Source: Nocardioides flavescens (lineage in GTDB: Bacteria; Actinomycetota; Actinomycetes; Propionibacteriales; Nocardioidaceae). Taken from it: a stretch of 64,000 bases of DNA. The position numbers were made by a program, and so were the translations under genes. Within the stretch, counting starts at the first letter, position 1. Every line of letters starts with the position of its first letter. The DNA lies in the NCBI RefSeq assembly GCF_009823805.1, contig NZ_WUEK01000003.1:124001-188000 (forward strand), written 5' to 3'. The notes under the pieces are model-generated. The model ran no database searches, had not been told where the DNA came from, and saw only the letters and a list, made by a program, of their open reading frames with translations. Positions 1-8,914 of the stretch are shown here, in pieces.

Positions 1-40
1 GCCGAACGGTTGCTGGGTTCGCTGTTGTCGGACCCGTCCG

Positions 41-53
41 CGACATAGTGTCG
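41..53 (+). promoter_or_regulatory. Short palindrome just upstream of zwf
   Basis: CGACA-TAG-TGTCG ends 6 bases before the zwf GTG. TAGTGT within it could serve as a -10 hexamer for a leaderless transcript, which is common in actinobacteria, or the palindrome could be an operator. The window edge cuts off any -35 region, so this is only a candidate. Confidence 0.25.
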
Positions 54-59
54 TAACTC

Positions 60-1523
60 GTGGCCCCCACCATCGACACCGTGACCGCTCCGCACGTGAT
101 CGTCCTGTTCGGCGCGACCGGCGACCTGGCCAAGCGCAAGCTCCTGCCCGGCCTGCTGCGACTCACCCAGGCCGGACTGCTGACCGACACCCGCATCGTC
201 GGGACCTCGCTCGAGCAGCTCACCACCGAGGAGTTCGTCGCCAAGGCACGCGCGGCCTGCGCGGAGTTCGGCAAGGGCCAGCTCGACGACGGCAAGTGGG
301 AGATCTTCGCCGAGATGCTGAGCTTCGTCTCGCAGTCGGAGGGCCCGCACGCGCTCGCCGAGGCGGTCCGCAAGGCCGAGGCCGACCTCGGCGCCCCCGG
401 CGAGGTGCAGCTGCTGCACTACCTCAGCGTCCCGCCGAAGGCAGCGCTGAGCGTGATCCGCCAGCTCGCCGAGGCGCGGCTGGTCGACCGGGCGCGGATC
501 ATCATGGAGAAGCCGTTCGGCACCGACCTCGAGTCGGCCGTCGCGCTCAACAACGAGGTCCACGAGGTCTTCGACGAGGACCAGATCTTCCGCATCGACC
601 ACTTCCTCGGCAAGGAGGCCGCCCAGAACATCCTGGCCTTCCGCTTCGCCAACGGTCTCTTCGAGCCGATCTGGAACCGCAACTTCATCCAGCACGTGCA
701 GATCGACGTGCCCGAGACCCTCGGTCTGGAGGGCCGCACGGCGTTCTACGAGACGACCGGTGCCTTCCGCGACATGGTCGTCACCCACCTGTTCCAGGTG
801 CTGGCGTTCATGGCGATGGAGCCGCCGACCTCGCTGGCGCCGGGCCCGATCAGCGACGAGAAGCTCAAGGTCTTCCGCTCGATGAAGACCATCGAGCCGC
901 ACGACGTGGTGCGCGGGCAGTACAACGGCTACCGCGGCAAGGAGGAGGTCGCGGAGTACTCCGACACCGAGACCTTCATCGCGCTGCGCATCGAGATCGA
1001 CAACTGGCGCTGGGCCGGCGTGCCGTTCTTCCTGCGCACCGGCAAGAAGCTCGCGGAGGGCGCGCGCGTCATCTCGATCGCCTTCAAGGAGCCCCCGCTC
1101 TCGATGTTCCCCGCCGGGTCGAACGCCGGCATGCAGGGCCCCGACCACCTCACCTTCGACCTCGCCGACCAGTCACGGATGTCGCTGTCGTTCTACGGCA
1201 AGCGCCCCGGACCGGGCATGCAGCTGGAGAAGCTCTCGATGCAGTTCGCCACCCACGAGACCGCCTCCGCGGTCGGCGTGCTCGAGGCCTACGAGCGGCT
1301 CATCCTCGACGCGATGAAGGGCGACCACACCCTCTTCACCACCGCCGCCGGCATCGAGGCCCTGTGGGAGAAGTCGATCCCGCTCCTGCAGAACCCCCCG
1401 CCGGTCCGCGCCTACGCCCCCGGCTCCTGGGGCCCCAACGCCATCCACCAGCTGATCGCGCCGCACGCCTGGCGGCTGCCGTTCGAGCGCTCCTGGCGCG
1501 AGAGCAACAACTACAGCAGCTGA
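60..1523 (+). CDS. zwf: Glucose-6-phosphate 1-dehydrogenase
   Basis: It oxidises glucose-6-phosphate to 6-phosphogluconolactone with NADP(+), the entry step of the oxidative pentose phosphate pathway, in the cytoplasm. The 487-residue product shows the N-terminal dinucleotide-binding motif GATGDLAKRK at 18-27, the EKPFGTD strand at about 150 and the substrate/catalytic motif RIDHFLGKE at 178-186. Length is near the family norm of 480-510. The GTG start lies directly before the conserved N-terminus. There is no clear Shine-Dalgarno sequence, so the message may be leaderless. No opcA, tal or pgi partner is visible; anything upstream is outside the window. A family C palindrome follows two bases after the stop codon. 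Confidence 0.97.
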   Translation: MAPTIDTVTAPHVIVLFGATGDLAKRKLLPGLLRLTQAGLLTDTRIVGTSLEQLTTEEFVAKARAACAEFGKGQLDDGKWEIFAEMLSFVSQSEGPHALAEAVRKAEADLGAPGEVQLLHYLSVPPKAALSVIRQLAEARLVDRARIIMEKPFGTDLESAVALNNEVHEVFDEDQIFRIDHFLGKEAAQNILAFRFANGLFEPIWNRNFIQHVQIDVPETLGLEGRTAFYETTGAFRDMVVTHLFQVLAFMAMEPPTSLAPGPISDEKLKVFRSMKTIEPHDVVRGQYNGYRGKEEVAEYSDTETFIALRIEIDNWRWAGVPFFLRTGKKLAEGARVISIAFKEPPLSMFPAGSNAGMQGPDHLTFDLADQSRMSLSFYGKRPGPGMQLEKLSMQFATHETASAVGVLEAYERLILDAMKGDHTLFTTAAGIEALWEKSIPLLQNPPPVRAYAPGSWGPNAIHQLIAPHAWRLPFERSWRESNNYSS

Positions 1524-1525
1524 GT

Positions 1526-1608
1526 GTGGTCTCGAGACGGCGCTGGCGCGCCTCCTCAACCACCGGTGTCGGTGGTTGAGGAAGGACGAAGTCCTGTCTC
1601 GAAACCAC
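1526..1608. repeat. Family C modular palindromic element, copy 1
   Basis: Two inward-facing half-units. The left reads GTGGTCTCGAGAC, a GGCGC-tg-GCGCGCC type hairpin, then TCCTCAACCACCGG. The right is the inverse, with inner stem AGGAC-ttc-GTCCT. It begins two bases after the zwf stop and could act as a terminator. It creates a spurious upstream start (peptide [10 protein letters not shown]) for the next gene. Confidence 0.85.
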
Positions 1609-1680
1609 CCGGCCCCCCCCACGCGACAATGGCCCGTCCGGGCCGTGTCCGGTCGGGCCGGCCCGCGGCACCCTGACGGG

Positions 1681-2316
1681 GTGACCGCTCTCCTCCGCTC
1701 CCTGTGCGCCGCGCTCGCCCTGCTCCTCGCGGCCACGACCGCCCCGGCGGCGTACGCCGCACCGCCCCCGCTGAAGGCCTCCTTCAAGGACGGGCGGACC
1801 TCCGACCCCGCGGTCGACATCTCGCGGGTCTCGTTCGAGGGCAGCTGGTACTGGACGTCCGAGCAGTACGTCCGCGTCGCGGTGCCGGGCGGGTTCCGCA
1901 CCGGCCACCGGCTGACCGTGTGGTTCGACGTCGACGGTGACAGCACGCCCGACGGCCACTACACGCTGCGGCTCGGCGAGGTGAAGAACCGCAAGCAGGG
2001 CTACCTGCGCGACGAGCAGGAGTTCCGCCTCGGCGGCGGCTGGGGGTACGCCGGCACGAAGGTCCGCTGCTCTGGCGACGACGGCTACGCCCAGCCCGAG
2101 TCCTCCTACGTGAAGCGCGGTCAGCGCGAGATCGGCCTGGCGCTCGACCTGTGGAACTGCCTGCGCCGCTCGGCCCCGGTGAGCGACGACGACTCCGGGT
2201 CGTGGCGGGTCTCGGTCGAGGTGTCGCGGGGACGGCTCAGCGACCACGCCCCCGGCCCGGAGCGGTGGAGCCCCGCGGTCGCCGGGTGGGGACCGTGCGA
2301 TCAAGGGGCGTGTTGA
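1681..2316 (+). CDS. Secreted protein of unknown function
   Basis: The 211-residue product begins with a typical Sec signal peptide: a hydrophobic stretch at about 5-17, then small residues, with a likely cleavage after AAYA at about 25. The mature part is rich in aromatic residues and Gly, contains a DVDGDSTPDG stretch that resembles a calcium-binding loop, and has three Cys that could form disulfides. I recognise no family. I chose the GTG at 1681 because it directly precedes the signal peptide; the longer upstream reading frame is translated family C repeat. The stop codon TGA (2314-2316) lies inside the family A element, so the last few residues are repeat-encoded. Confidence 0.75.
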   Translation: MTALLRSLCAALALLLAATTAPAAYAAPPPLKASFKDGRTSDPAVDISRVSFEGSWYWTSEQYVRVAVPGGFRTGHRLTVWFDVDGDSTPDGHYTLRLGEVKNRKQGYLRDEQEFRLGGGWGYAGTKVRCSGDDGYAQPESSYVKRGQREIGLALDLWNCLRRSAPVSDDDSGSWRVSVEVSRGRLSDHAPGPERWSPAVAGWGPCDQGAC

Positions 2317-2466
2317 TCGAGTCCACGCGGTCGCCCGCGCGGCGTCGCATCGGACTCGGACTGCGTTGTCGTCGCCCGCCGTGGCGCCGCCACGGCGGGC
2401 TCCTCCGCCTTGCCAGCTCCGCGCGACCCCACGCCTGCTCCCACGGGGACTCGATCAGCACACCCC
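2305..2466. repeat. Family A 162-bp palindromic element, copy 1
   Basis: The ends form an inverted repeat, with GATCGAGTCC present in both arms. The core is nearly identical to copies at 25140 and 54180 and contains a perfect 11-bp inner hairpin, CCCGCCGTGGC-gcc-GCCACGGCGGG. It lies between convergent genes, overlaps the stop codon of the secreted protein and ends 16 bases from the mprB stop. It carries no reading frame and no transposase. Confidence 0.85.
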
Positions 2467-2481
2467 AGCGGCGGCTCCTGC

Positions 2482-3963
2482 TCAGGCTGAGTCGTCGGGG
2501 CCGGCCGGGTCGCCGGCCGCAGGGTCCGCGGGCGGGCCCGACGGCTTCGGCGTCGGAGCGCCGGGCACGCGGAAGGTGAGCCGGGCCCCTCCGCTCGGTG
2601 CGCGACCGGCCTCGACCGAGCCGCCGTGGCGTTGCGCCGCCTGGGCGACGATCGAGAGCCCGAGCCCCGAGCCGGGCATCGACCGCGACTCGTCGGAGCG
2701 GTAGAACCGCTCGAAGACGTGCGGCAGGTCGGCCTCGGCGATGCCGGGACCCTGGTCGTCGACGGTCACGACGCCGCGGGCCAGGCTGACGGTGACGGTG
2801 CCGCCGGCCGGGCTCCACTTCGCGGCGTTGTCGAGCAGGTTGGTCAGCGCTCGCTCGAGCGCCGGCCCCTCGCCGTCGACGTACCACGTGTCGGCGTCGA
2901 CCTCGAAGGTCACGGACGGGGCCCGGCGACGTACGCGTGCCACGGCCTGGTCGAGCACCTCGCTCAGCTCGACCGACTCGAAGGCCCGGGTCACCGGCTC
3001 GTCGCGGGCGAGCTCGACGAGGTCGCCGACCAGCGTGGTCAGCTCCTCGAGCTGGGCCTGCACGTCCTCGAGCAGCTCGGCGCGGGCTTCGGGCGGCAGC
3101 GCGTGGTGGGTCGAGTCGGACTGCGAGAGCAGCTCGATGTTGGTGCGCATCGAGGTGAGCGGCGTGCGCAGCTCGTGGCCCGCGTCGGCGACCAGGCGCC
3201 GCTGCCGGTCGCGGGAGGCCGCGAGCGAGGCCAGCATCTGGTTGAACGCCGAGGCGAGGCGCGCGATCTCGTCGGCGCCCTCGACCGGGATCGGTGCGAG
3301 CCGCTCGGTGCGGGCGATGTCCTCGGCGGCGCCGGTGAGGCGGCGTACGGGTCGCAGGCCGTTGCGGGCCACACCCCAGCCGGCGACCCCGGCGATGACG
3401 ATGCCCGCGATGCCGAAGAGCAGGGTGACCAGCCCGAGCTTGCCGAGCACCCGCTGCTGAGGCTCGAGGGACTGGGCGAGCGCGATCGCGACGCCGGGTT
3501 GGCGTGTCGGCACCGTCACCACCCGGTAGTCGCCGCCGCCGTCGGCCGCGCGGATGGTTCGGACACTCAGGTCAGAGGTTCCTTGGGCGACGGCGAATTC
3601 GCGGTCGTCCAATCGAACGCGGTCCGACCATCCCTTGAAGCTGACGACGCCGTTGGAGTAGACGAAGCCGACCCGCACGTCCGTCGCGCCCAGCAGGATC
3701 AGAGGGACCTCCTGGTCGGGATCGAGCTGTCCCAACTGATTGACGAGGCTGTCGAGCTGGGAAGAAACGCTTTGCGCCCGCTCAGTGAGCGACGCGTCCA
3801 GTGACGACTGCAGCTGCAGCCGCACCGTGGCGTAGGCCCCGAGCGCGACCATCGTGACCGCCAGGCCGACGGCCATCGTGGTGAGCAGGGTGACGCGGCT
3901 CGCGAGCGAACGACGGTAGTGCCAGCGCTCGGGCAGGAGGCCGGTCTGCGCAGCGGCGCTCAC
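2482..3963 (-). CDS. mprB: MprB-like sensor histidine kinase
   Basis: A membrane sensor kinase of 493 residues, by family expected to phosphorylate the adjacent MprA-like regulator in an envelope-stress response. Visible order: TM1 about 25-47, an extracytoplasmic sensor region 48-173, TM2 174-197, HAMP 198-250, dimerisation/phosphoacceptor domain with DAGHELRTP (His263), then an ATPase domain with DQGPGI and GSGLGLSIV. The stretch from the HAMP region through the H-box closely follows mycobacterial MprB. The start is the GTG at 3963, which overlaps the mprA stop by four bases (GTGA), so the two are translationally coupled. The tail is Pro/Ala-rich. Assignment to MprB rather than another class I kinase rests on resemblance and the MprA partner. 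Confidence 0.9.
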   Translation of the reverse strand: MSAAAQTGLLPERWHYRRSLASRVTLLTTMAVGLAVTMVALGAYATVRLQLQSSLDASLTERAQSVSSQLDSLVNQLGQLDPDQEVPLILLGATDVRVGFVYSNGVVSFKGWSDRVRLDDREFAVAQGTSDLSVRTIRAADGGGDYRVVTVPTRQPGVAIALAQSLEPQQRVLGKLGLVTLLFGIAGIVIAGVAGWGVARNGLRPVRRLTGAAEDIARTERLAPIPVEGADEIARLASAFNQMLASLAASRDRQRRLVADAGHELRTPLTSMRTNIELLSQSDSTHHALPPEARAELLEDVQAQLEELTTLVGDLVELARDEPVTRAFESVELSEVLDQAVARVRRRAPSVTFEVDADTWYVDGEGPALERALTNLLDNAAKWSPAGGTVTVSLARGVVTVDDQGPGIAEADLPHVFERFYRSDESRSMPGSGLGLSIVAQAAQRHGGSVEAGRAPSGGARLTFRVPGAPTPKPSGPPADPAAGDPAGPDDSA

Positions 3964-4676
3964 GCTTCCTTCAGCACGTAGCCCACGCCGCGGACGGTGT
4001 GGATCAGCCGCGACTCGGCCTCGGCCTCGGTCTTGCGGCGCAGGTAGCCGACGTAGACCTCGAGGGAGTTGGCGGTCGTCGGGAAGTCGTAGCCCCAGAC
4101 CTCCTCGAGGATGAAGCTGCGCTCCAGCACGCGGCGGGGGCGGCGCAGGAACATCTCGAGCAGGGTGAACTCTGTGCGGGTCAACTCGATCAGCCGCTCG
4201 CCGCGGCGCACCTCGCGCGTGGCGATGTCCATCGACAGGTCCGAGAAGGACAGCACCTCCTCGTCCTGCTCCGGCACCACGGTGGCGCGGCGCAGCAGCG
4301 CGCGGACCCGGGCCAGCAGCTCCTGCAGCGCGAACGGCTTGGTGAGGTAGTCGTCGGCGCCGGCGTCGAGGCCCTCGACCCGGTCGCCGACCGCGTCGCG
4401 CGCCGTCAGCACGAGGATCGGCACGTCGTTGCCGGCCGCGCGCAGCGCCTTGGTCGTCTCGATGCCGTCGAGGCGCGGCATCATCACGTCCATCACCACC
4501 ACGTCGGGGTGGTGGCCGGCACCGGCCGCGCCGAGCCCGGCCAGCGCCTCGGCGCCGTCGGAGGCGGTCGAGACGTCGTAGCCGTTGAACTCCAGCGAAC
4601 GGCGCAGGGACTCGCGCACCGCCTTGTCGTCGTCGACGACCAGGACGCGGTGCTTCTGCGGTGCGACGGCGTTCAC
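3960..4676 (-). CDS. mprA: MprA-like OmpR-family response regulator
   Basis: The 238-residue regulator has an N-terminal receiver domain with the acidic pocket DDD at 15-17, phosphoacceptor Asp63 in [11 protein letters not shown], Thr92 and Lys113, and a C-terminal winged-helix DNA-binding domain (about 140-238) ending in [17 protein letters not shown]. The sequence tracks mycobacterial MprA along its length. The start is GTG; translation is coupled to mprB downstream. Its 203-bp upstream region holds two copies of a 24-bp sequence (4693-4716 and 4842-4865), each with two CTCAGC half-sites 11 bp apart when read on the gene strand, typical spacing for OmpR-class dimers. Autoregulation is therefore plausible but inferred. 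Confidence 0.92.
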   Translation of the reverse strand: MNAVAPQKHRVLVVDDDKAVRESLRRSLEFNGYDVSTASDGAEALAGLGAAGAGHHPDVVVMDVMMPRLDGIETTKALRAAGNDVPILVLTARDAVGDRVEGLDAGADDYLTKPFALQELLARVRALLRRATVVPEQDEEVLSFSDLSMDIATREVRRGERLIELTRTEFTLLEMFLRRPRRVLERSFILEEVWGYDFPTTANSLEVYVGYLRRKTEAEAESRLIHTVRGVGYVLKEA

Positions 4677-4692
4677 GGGTCCATGCTGCCAG

Positions 4693-4716
4693 TCCGGGCT
4701 GAGTCACCGCTGAGAG
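4693..4716. promoter_or_regulatory. 24-bp direct repeat upstream of mprA, copy 1
   Basis: The sequence begins TCCGGGCTGAGTCACC and recurs identically at 4842. Read toward mprA it contains two CTCAGC hexamers 11 bp apart, the layout of a response-regulator binding site. It lies 16 bases before the mprA GTG. Confidence 0.5.
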
Positions 4717-4740
4717 TCGGCCACCCGGGACGGGACCACC

Positions 4741-4834
4741 GCTGGTTGAGGAGGCGCGCCAGCGCCGTCTCGAAACCACCGGCCGGGCGCAGTGGTTTCG
4801 AGACAGGACTTCGTCCTTCCTCAACCACCGGTGG
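4741..4834. repeat. Family C modular palindromic element, copy 2
   Basis: Half-unit one is TGGTTGAGGAGGCGCGCCAG to CGAAACCACC; half-unit two is GTGGTTTCGAGAC, AGGAC-ttc-GTCCT, TCCTCAACCACCGG. The element sits in the mprA upstream region, exactly between the two 24-bp direct repeats. Confidence 0.85.
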
Positions 4835-4841
4835 CCGAGTT

Positions 4842-4865
4842 TCCGGGCTGAGTCACCGCTGAGAG
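4842..4865. promoter_or_regulatory. 24-bp direct repeat upstream of mprA, copy 2
   Basis: Identical to 4693-4716 and on the far side of the family C element, 14 bases before the selO stop codon. It is either a second MprA-type site or half of a duplication that bracketed the inserted element. Confidence 0.5.
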
Positions 4866-4879
4866 CCGCAGCAGCTGCC

Positions 4880-6325
4880 TCAGGTGCCGCAGTAGGTGAC
4901 GAAGCCCGTGTCGGTGCCCGGCTGGGAGTAGCGCTCGAGCCCCGGCCGCTCGTCGTACGGCGCTCGCAGCACCTCGACGAGCCGGTCGACCGGGTCGAGG
5001 TCGCCCGCGGTGGCGGCGTCGAGCGCCTCCTCGACGAGGTGGTTGCGGGGGACGTAGACGGGGTTGGTGCGGTCCATCAGCGCGGCGTCGGGGCCGAGCG
5101 CGAGCCAGCGCTGCGCCCACGCGTCGTACGCCGCGAGGTCGAGCACCTGCGAGCGGGCTGGTTCGGCGTCGCCACGGGCCGCAGCGCCGAGGGCGCGGAA
5201 GAAGCCTGTGAGGTCGACCCGGTTGCCGCTCGCCAGCGCGATCAGGTCGCCGGCCACCTGGTCGGCCTCGGCGGGGGCGTCGGCACCGTGCCCGAGCTTG
5301 GCCCGCAGCCCGCGCGCCCACGCCGCCTCGTACGCCGGCCCGAAGCCCTGCAGCGACTCGGTGGCGAGCTCGACCGCGCGCTCCTGCTCGTCGTCGATGA
5401 GCGGCAGCAGCGACTCGGCGAGCCGGGCGAGGTCCCAGGCGGCGATCCCGGGTTGGTTGCGGTAGGCGTAGCGCCCGCCGTGGTCGATCGAGCTGAAGAC
5501 GGTCGTGGGGTCGAACGCGTCGAGGAAGGCGCAGGGGCCGTAGTCGATGGTCTCGCCGGAGATCGTGACGTTGTCGGTGTTCATGACCCCGTGGACGAAG
5601 CCGAGCAGCATCCACCGGGCGACGAGCTCCGCCTGCGCGTCGCGCACCGCCTCGAAGAGCGCGAGCGCCGGGTTGGCGGCGTCGGCCGCGTGGGGGTGGT
5701 GGCGCTCGATCGCGTGGTCGAGGAGCCGCCGCAGCAGGGCGGGGTCGTCGAGGGCGCGGGCGAACTGGAACGTCCCGACCCGCAGGTGGCTGCTCGCGAC
5801 CCGCGCGAGCACCGCTCCAGGCAGGACGCTCTCGCGCTGCACGGCCCGGCCGGTCGCGACCACGGCCAGCGAGCGCGTGGTCGGCACCCCGAGGGCGTGC
5901 ATCGCGGTGCTGACGACGTGCTCGCGCAGCATCGGCCCGACCGCCGCGAACCCGTCGCCGCCGCGTGAGAACGGCGTGCGCCCGGACCCCTTGAGGTGGA
6001 GGTCGCGCAGCCCGGCGGGGGTGCTCAGCTCGCCGAGCAGCAGCGCGCGGCCGTCGCCGAGCCGCGGGCTGTAGCCGCCGAACTGGTGGCCGGCGTACGC
6101 CTGGGCGACAGGGGTCGCCGACGCCGGCGGGTGGGTGCCGGTCAGCAGGCCCAGCCCGGCGGGGCTGCGGAGCTCGTCGGGGTCGAGACCGAGCTCGACG
6201 GCGAGGTCCTCGTCGAGGGCGAGCAGCCGCGGCTCCGGAGTCTCGGCGGCCTGCCACGTCACGGCGAGCTCGGGGAGCTCGTCGGCGAAGCGGTGGCCGA
6301 GGTCGATCGCCAGCGTGGTCGTCAC
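4880..6325 (-). CDS. selO: SelO/YdiU-family protein adenylyltransferase
   Basis: SelO proteins have a pseudokinase fold and transfer AMP from ATP to proteins, in bacteria linked to redox and stress control. The 481-residue product shows family hallmarks: [19 protein letters not shown] near 95, [17 protein letters not shown] near 135, the [20 protein letters not shown] catalytic region near 250 and a C-terminal TYCGT. The terminal Cys corresponds to the redox Cys/Sec position in other SelO proteins. GTG start. The gene runs in the same direction as the flavin-protein gene upstream, 9 bp away, so the two may be cotranscribed. Confidence 0.92.
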   Translation of the reverse strand: MTTTLAIDLGHRFADELPELAVTWQAAETPEPRLLALDEDLAVELGLDPDELRSPAGLGLLTGTHPPASATPVAQAYAGHQFGGYSPRLGDGRALLLGELSTPAGLRDLHLKGSGRTPFSRGGDGFAAVGPMLREHVVSTAMHALGVPTTRSLAVVATGRAVQRESVLPGAVLARVASSHLRVGTFQFARALDDPALLRRLLDHAIERHHPHAADAANPALALFEAVRDAQAELVARWMLLGFVHGVMNTDNVTISGETIDYGPCAFLDAFDPTTVFSSIDHGGRYAYRNQPGIAAWDLARLAESLLPLIDDEQERAVELATESLQGFGPAYEAAWARGLRAKLGHGADAPAEADQVAGDLIALASGNRVDLTGFFRALGAAARGDAEPARSQVLDLAAYDAWAQRWLALGPDAALMDRTNPVYVPRNHLVEEALDAATAGDLDPVDRLVEVLRAPYDERPGLERYSQPGTDTGFVTYCGT

Positions 6326-6334
6326 CTCTCCAGA

Positions 6335-7051
6335 CTAGGAAGCCCCCGTCTGGGCACCGGCCGGACCGGCCGCGACGGCGAGCACGTCGGCCGGCACGTC
6401 GTCGTGGGAGTCGGCGGCGCTGACCGGTGCGCCGGCGACCCGGCGCAGCGGCAGCACGCCGGCCCAGACGCCGCTGTCGAGGTCGGCCTCGTCGTCGACG
6501 GGGTCGCCGGTGCGGCGCTTCATGGAGGCCTCGACCAGCGGTACGGCGAGCAGGCCGGTCGCCGCCAGCTCCTTGCGGGTTGCGGGGCGCAGGGTCGCCG
6601 CGCGGCCGGGCACGAGGTGGTCGACGGTGAGGTCGAAGGCGCGGACGCGCTCGGCCTCGTCGGTGACGATGCGCGCCTGCCCGATCACGACGGCCGAGCG
6701 GTAGTTGACCGAGTGGTGGAAGCCGCTGCGCGCGAGCACCAGCCCGTCGAGCTCGGTGACCGTGACGCAGACGGTCCGGCCCTCGGCCCCGCGCAGCCAG
6801 CGGGCGGCGACCGAGCCGTGGACGTAGAGGGTGCCGCCCGCGTCGGGACCGTCGGCGTCGACCGCGAAGGCCACCGGCAGGACGAGCGGGTGCTCGTCGC
6901 CACCCTCGCCGACCGTCACGCCGAGGTGGGCGACCGGCGCCTCGGCGAGGAACGCCATCAGCTCGGCGCGGTCGTCGAGGGCGCGCTCGCGGCCGCGGCC
7001 GACGGTCGTGCGAGCGGTGGGGGAGAGAGGGGTGCTGTCCACGGTCAGCAT
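6335..7051 (-). CDS. Pyridoxamine 5'-phosphate oxidase-like split-barrel protein
   Basis: The 238-residue protein belongs to the FMN-binding split-barrel group (PNPOx-like/NimA-like). Visible pieces are the N-terminal helix and strand with FLAEAPVAHLGVT, a LVLPVAFAVDADG strand, a GSVAARWLRG phosphate-binding region and HHSVNYRSAVVIGQAR. The substrate cannot be told from sequence. I chose the ATG at 7051 rather than a GTG nine codons upstream, because the shorter form begins where the family begins. A perfect palindrome (7050-7064) covers the start. It is divergent from a MocR-type regulator, which often controls such genes. Confidence 0.85.
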   Translation of the reverse strand: MLTVDSTPLSPTARTTVGRGRERALDDRAELMAFLAEAPVAHLGVTVGEGGDEHPLVLPVAFAVDADGPDAGGTLYVHGSVAARWLRGAEGRTVCVTVTELDGLVLARSGFHHSVNYRSAVVIGQARIVTDEAERVRAFDLTVDHLVPGRAATLRPATRKELAATGLLAVPLVEASMKRRTGDPVDDEADLDSGVWAGVLPLRRVAGAPVSAADSHDDVPADVLAVAAGPAGAQTGAS

Positions 7052-7064
7052 CCTGGTCCAGGAT
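7050..7064. promoter_or_regulatory. Candidate operator between flavin protein and MocR gene
   Basis: Perfect 15-bp palindrome ATCCTGG-T-CCAGGAT overlapping the start codon of the flavin-protein gene. A second, wider inverted repeat TGGCCTG ... CAGGCCA (7065-7071 and 7102-7108) lies beside it and ends just before the regulator's ATG. MocR proteins commonly act on such divergent intergenic regions. Confidence 0.5.
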
Positions 7065-7111
7065 TGGCCTGTGCGCACGAGCCACTTGACGCCCAGTCCG
7101 GCAGGCCACTG

Positions 7112-8479
7112 ATGGCGGCCCCCGCGCTGAGCTGCACCGTCGACCGCGCCGGCCCTCGCCCGCTGCCGGCCCAGCTGGCCGACCAGGTGCGGGCCCAGGT
7201 GCGCAGCGGCGCGCTGCGACCCGGCAGCCGGCTCCCGAGCAGCCGCGCCCTCGCCCGCGAGCTGGCCGTCTCACGGGCGGTCGTCGAGCAGGCGTGGGCC
7301 CAGCTGCTCGCCGAGGGGTGGGTCGAGTCGCGGGCCGGGTCGGGCACCTTCGTCTCCGCGGTGCCGGCGGCGGCCCCGCATCCTGGTCGGGTGGCCGGCC
7401 CCGTGCCCGCCCCGCCGCCCGAGCGGGTGCTCCTCGACAGCGGGACGCCGTGGATCGACCCGCGCCACCGGGCCGCGTGGCGCCGCGCCTGGCGCGAGGT
7501 GTCGGCGACGGTGCCACCGCGCGGCTACGACGACCCGCGCGGCACCCGCGAGCTCCGGGCGCTGCTCGCCGAGCGCCTCGCCCGCACCCGCGGCCTCGAG
7601 GTCGGCGCCGACGACGTCGTCGTGGTCGCGGGCACCAGCGACGGGCTGCGCGAGCTGCTGGGCGTGCTGCCGCCCGGTCCGGTCGCCGTCGAGGACCCGG
7701 GCTACCGCGCCGCGGTCGCCACCGTGCGCGCAGCGGGCCGGGCCGTCGTCGACCTGCCCGCGGCGCGCCCGCTGGCCTCGCCCGACGCGCTCGCGGGCCT
7801 CGCGGCGGCGTACGTCACCCCGGCGCACCAGCACCCCCTCGGCGTCGTGATGCCCGCGGCGCAGCGCGTCGAGCTGCTCTCCGCCGCGCGTCGGTCCGGC
7901 TCGGTCGTGGTGGAGGACGACTACGACTCGGAGTTCCGCTACGACGTCGCGCCGGTGCCGGCGCTGGCCTTGCTCGACCGCGAGCGCGTCGCCTACCTCG
8001 GTACGGCGTCCAAGTCGGTCTCGCCCAGCCTGCGCCTCGGCTGGCTCGTCCCGCCGCCGCACCTGCTCGACGCGGTCGTCGCCGCCCGCGACGCCCGCCA
8101 CGACGCGGTGCCGTGGCCCTCGCAGCGTGCGTTCACGGCCCTGCTCCGCGACGGCTACGTCGACCGCGTCGTCCGCTCCGCCCGCCGCGTCTACGCCGAG
8201 CGCGCCGCCCGCGTCGTCGCCGCCCTGTCGCCGTACGCCGAGCCGGGCGGGCCCACCGCCGGGATGTACTCCACCTGGCTGCTGCCGCCCGCGCGCGCCC
8301 TCGCCGCCCGCGACGCCGCCCGGGCCGTCGGCTTCGAGGTCCCTCTGCTCTCGGCGTACGCCCGCTCGAGCGAGCTCACCGGCCTCCTCGTCGGCTTCGG
8401 CGGCCTCACCGACGCCGAGCTCGACGCCGCCCTCGCCGCCCTCGTCGCCGCCCTCCGCGCCCTCACCCCCCAGCTGTGA
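7112..8479 (+). CDS. MocR/PdxR-type transcriptional regulator (GntR HTH + aminotransferase domain)
   Basis: The 455-residue fusion has an N-terminal GntR winged helix (about 15-85, with LRPGSRLPSSRALARELAVSR) and a fold-type I aminotransferase-like domain from about 110. The PLP-anchoring lysine is Lys301 in the YLGTASKSVSPSLRLGW block, so it is expected to bind PLP as a sensor. MocR proteins often regulate pyridoxine synthesis or other PLP-linked genes. Divergence from a PNPOx-like gene supports a vitamin B6 or amine role, but the effector is inferred. The final codons CAG CTG TGA lie within the family B palindrome. Confidence 0.92.
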   Translation: MAAPALSCTVDRAGPRPLPAQLADQVRAQVRSGALRPGSRLPSSRALARELAVSRAVVEQAWAQLLAEGWVESRAGSGTFVSAVPAAAPHPGRVAGPVPAPPPERVLLDSGTPWIDPRHRAAWRRAWREVSATVPPRGYDDPRGTRELRALLAERLARTRGLEVGADDVVVVAGTSDGLRELLGVLPPGPVAVEDPGYRAAVATVRAAGRAVVDLPAARPLASPDALAGLAAAYVTPAHQHPLGVVMPAAQRVELLSAARRSGSVVVEDDYDSEFRYDVAPVPALALLDRERVAYLGTASKSVSPSLRLGWLVPPPHLLDAVVAARDARHDAVPWPSQRAFTALLRDGYVDRVVRSARRVYAERAARVVAALSPYAEPGGPTAGMYSTWLLPPARALAARDAARAVGFEVPLLSAYARSSELTGLLVGFGGLTDAELDAALAALVAALRALTPQL

Positions 8480-8554
8480 CGCGGAGTCGGCGACTCTCCC
8501 ACCGCGTCCGAACGCGATGAGAGAGTCGCCGACTCCGCGTCACAAGCGGGCGGG
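8471..8554. repeat. Family B stop-codon palindrome, copy 1
   Basis: 84 bp running CAGCTG-TGACGCGGAGTCGG ... to CCGCGTCACAAGCGGGCGGG. The outer stem pairs perfectly over about 22 bp, with an inner CGCGT-ccga-ACGCG hairpin. The first nine bases are the last two codons and stop of the MocR gene. Confidence 0.88.
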
Positions 8555-8574
8555 CGCCGTGGTGGACTGCCGCC

Positions 8575-8838
8575 GTGAGCCGGACGGGGTGGATGGTGGC
8601 AGGGCTGGGAGCGGTGCTGGTCCTCGGAGGCGTGGTCGGCCTGGTCATCGCGCCGCCGGCGCAGACCGACTTCGGGTGGTTCGCCTACACGCCGCTGGGC
8701 GGCCCGCCGCGCTACGCCCCGTCGTCGCTGGTGCTGCTCTCCGCCGGTCAGGTCGTCGCGGCCGCTGCGGTGGTGGCGGGGCTGCTCGTGCTCGCCGCGC
8801 TGGCCGGGTACGCCGCCGGCCGCCGCCGTCAGATGTAA
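8575..8838 (+). CDS. Small two-helix membrane protein
   Basis: The 87-residue protein has two clear transmembrane segments (about 6-27 and 56-80), a short extracytoplasmic loop rich in Pro, Gly and Tyr, and a basic RRR tail that should face the cytoplasm. I recognise no family. GTG start. Its last codons CAG ATG TAA coincide with the beginning of a family B palindrome, and another copy lies just upstream, so the gene is bracketed by two copies. Confidence 0.7.
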   Translation: MSRTGWMVAGLGAVLVLGGVVGLVIAPPAQTDFGWFAYTPLGGPPRYAPSSLVLLSAGQVVAAAAVVAGLLVLAALAGYAAGRRRQM

Positions 8839-8914
8839 CGCGGGGTTAGGGACTCTTCCACCGCGTTAGAACGGGGTGGAAGAAGCCGTAACTCCGCGTT
8901 ACAAGCAGGCAGGG
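8830..8914. repeat. Family B stop-codon palindrome, copy 2
   Basis: 85 bp starting CAGATG-TAACGCGGGGTTA and ending CCGCGTTACAAGCAGGCAGGG. Much of the arm sequence differs from copy 1, yet the arms still pair (CTTCCACC with GGTGGAAG, for example). It fills exactly the space between two convergent genes and would terminate both. Confidence 0.88.

Noticed and set aside
1576..4824. Apparent alternative starts giving proteins that begin [10 protein letters not shown]
   Set aside because: This peptide is the translation of the family C repeat and occurs wherever the repeat precedes an open frame. The real starts are downstream (1681 for the secreted protein, 3963 for mprB).
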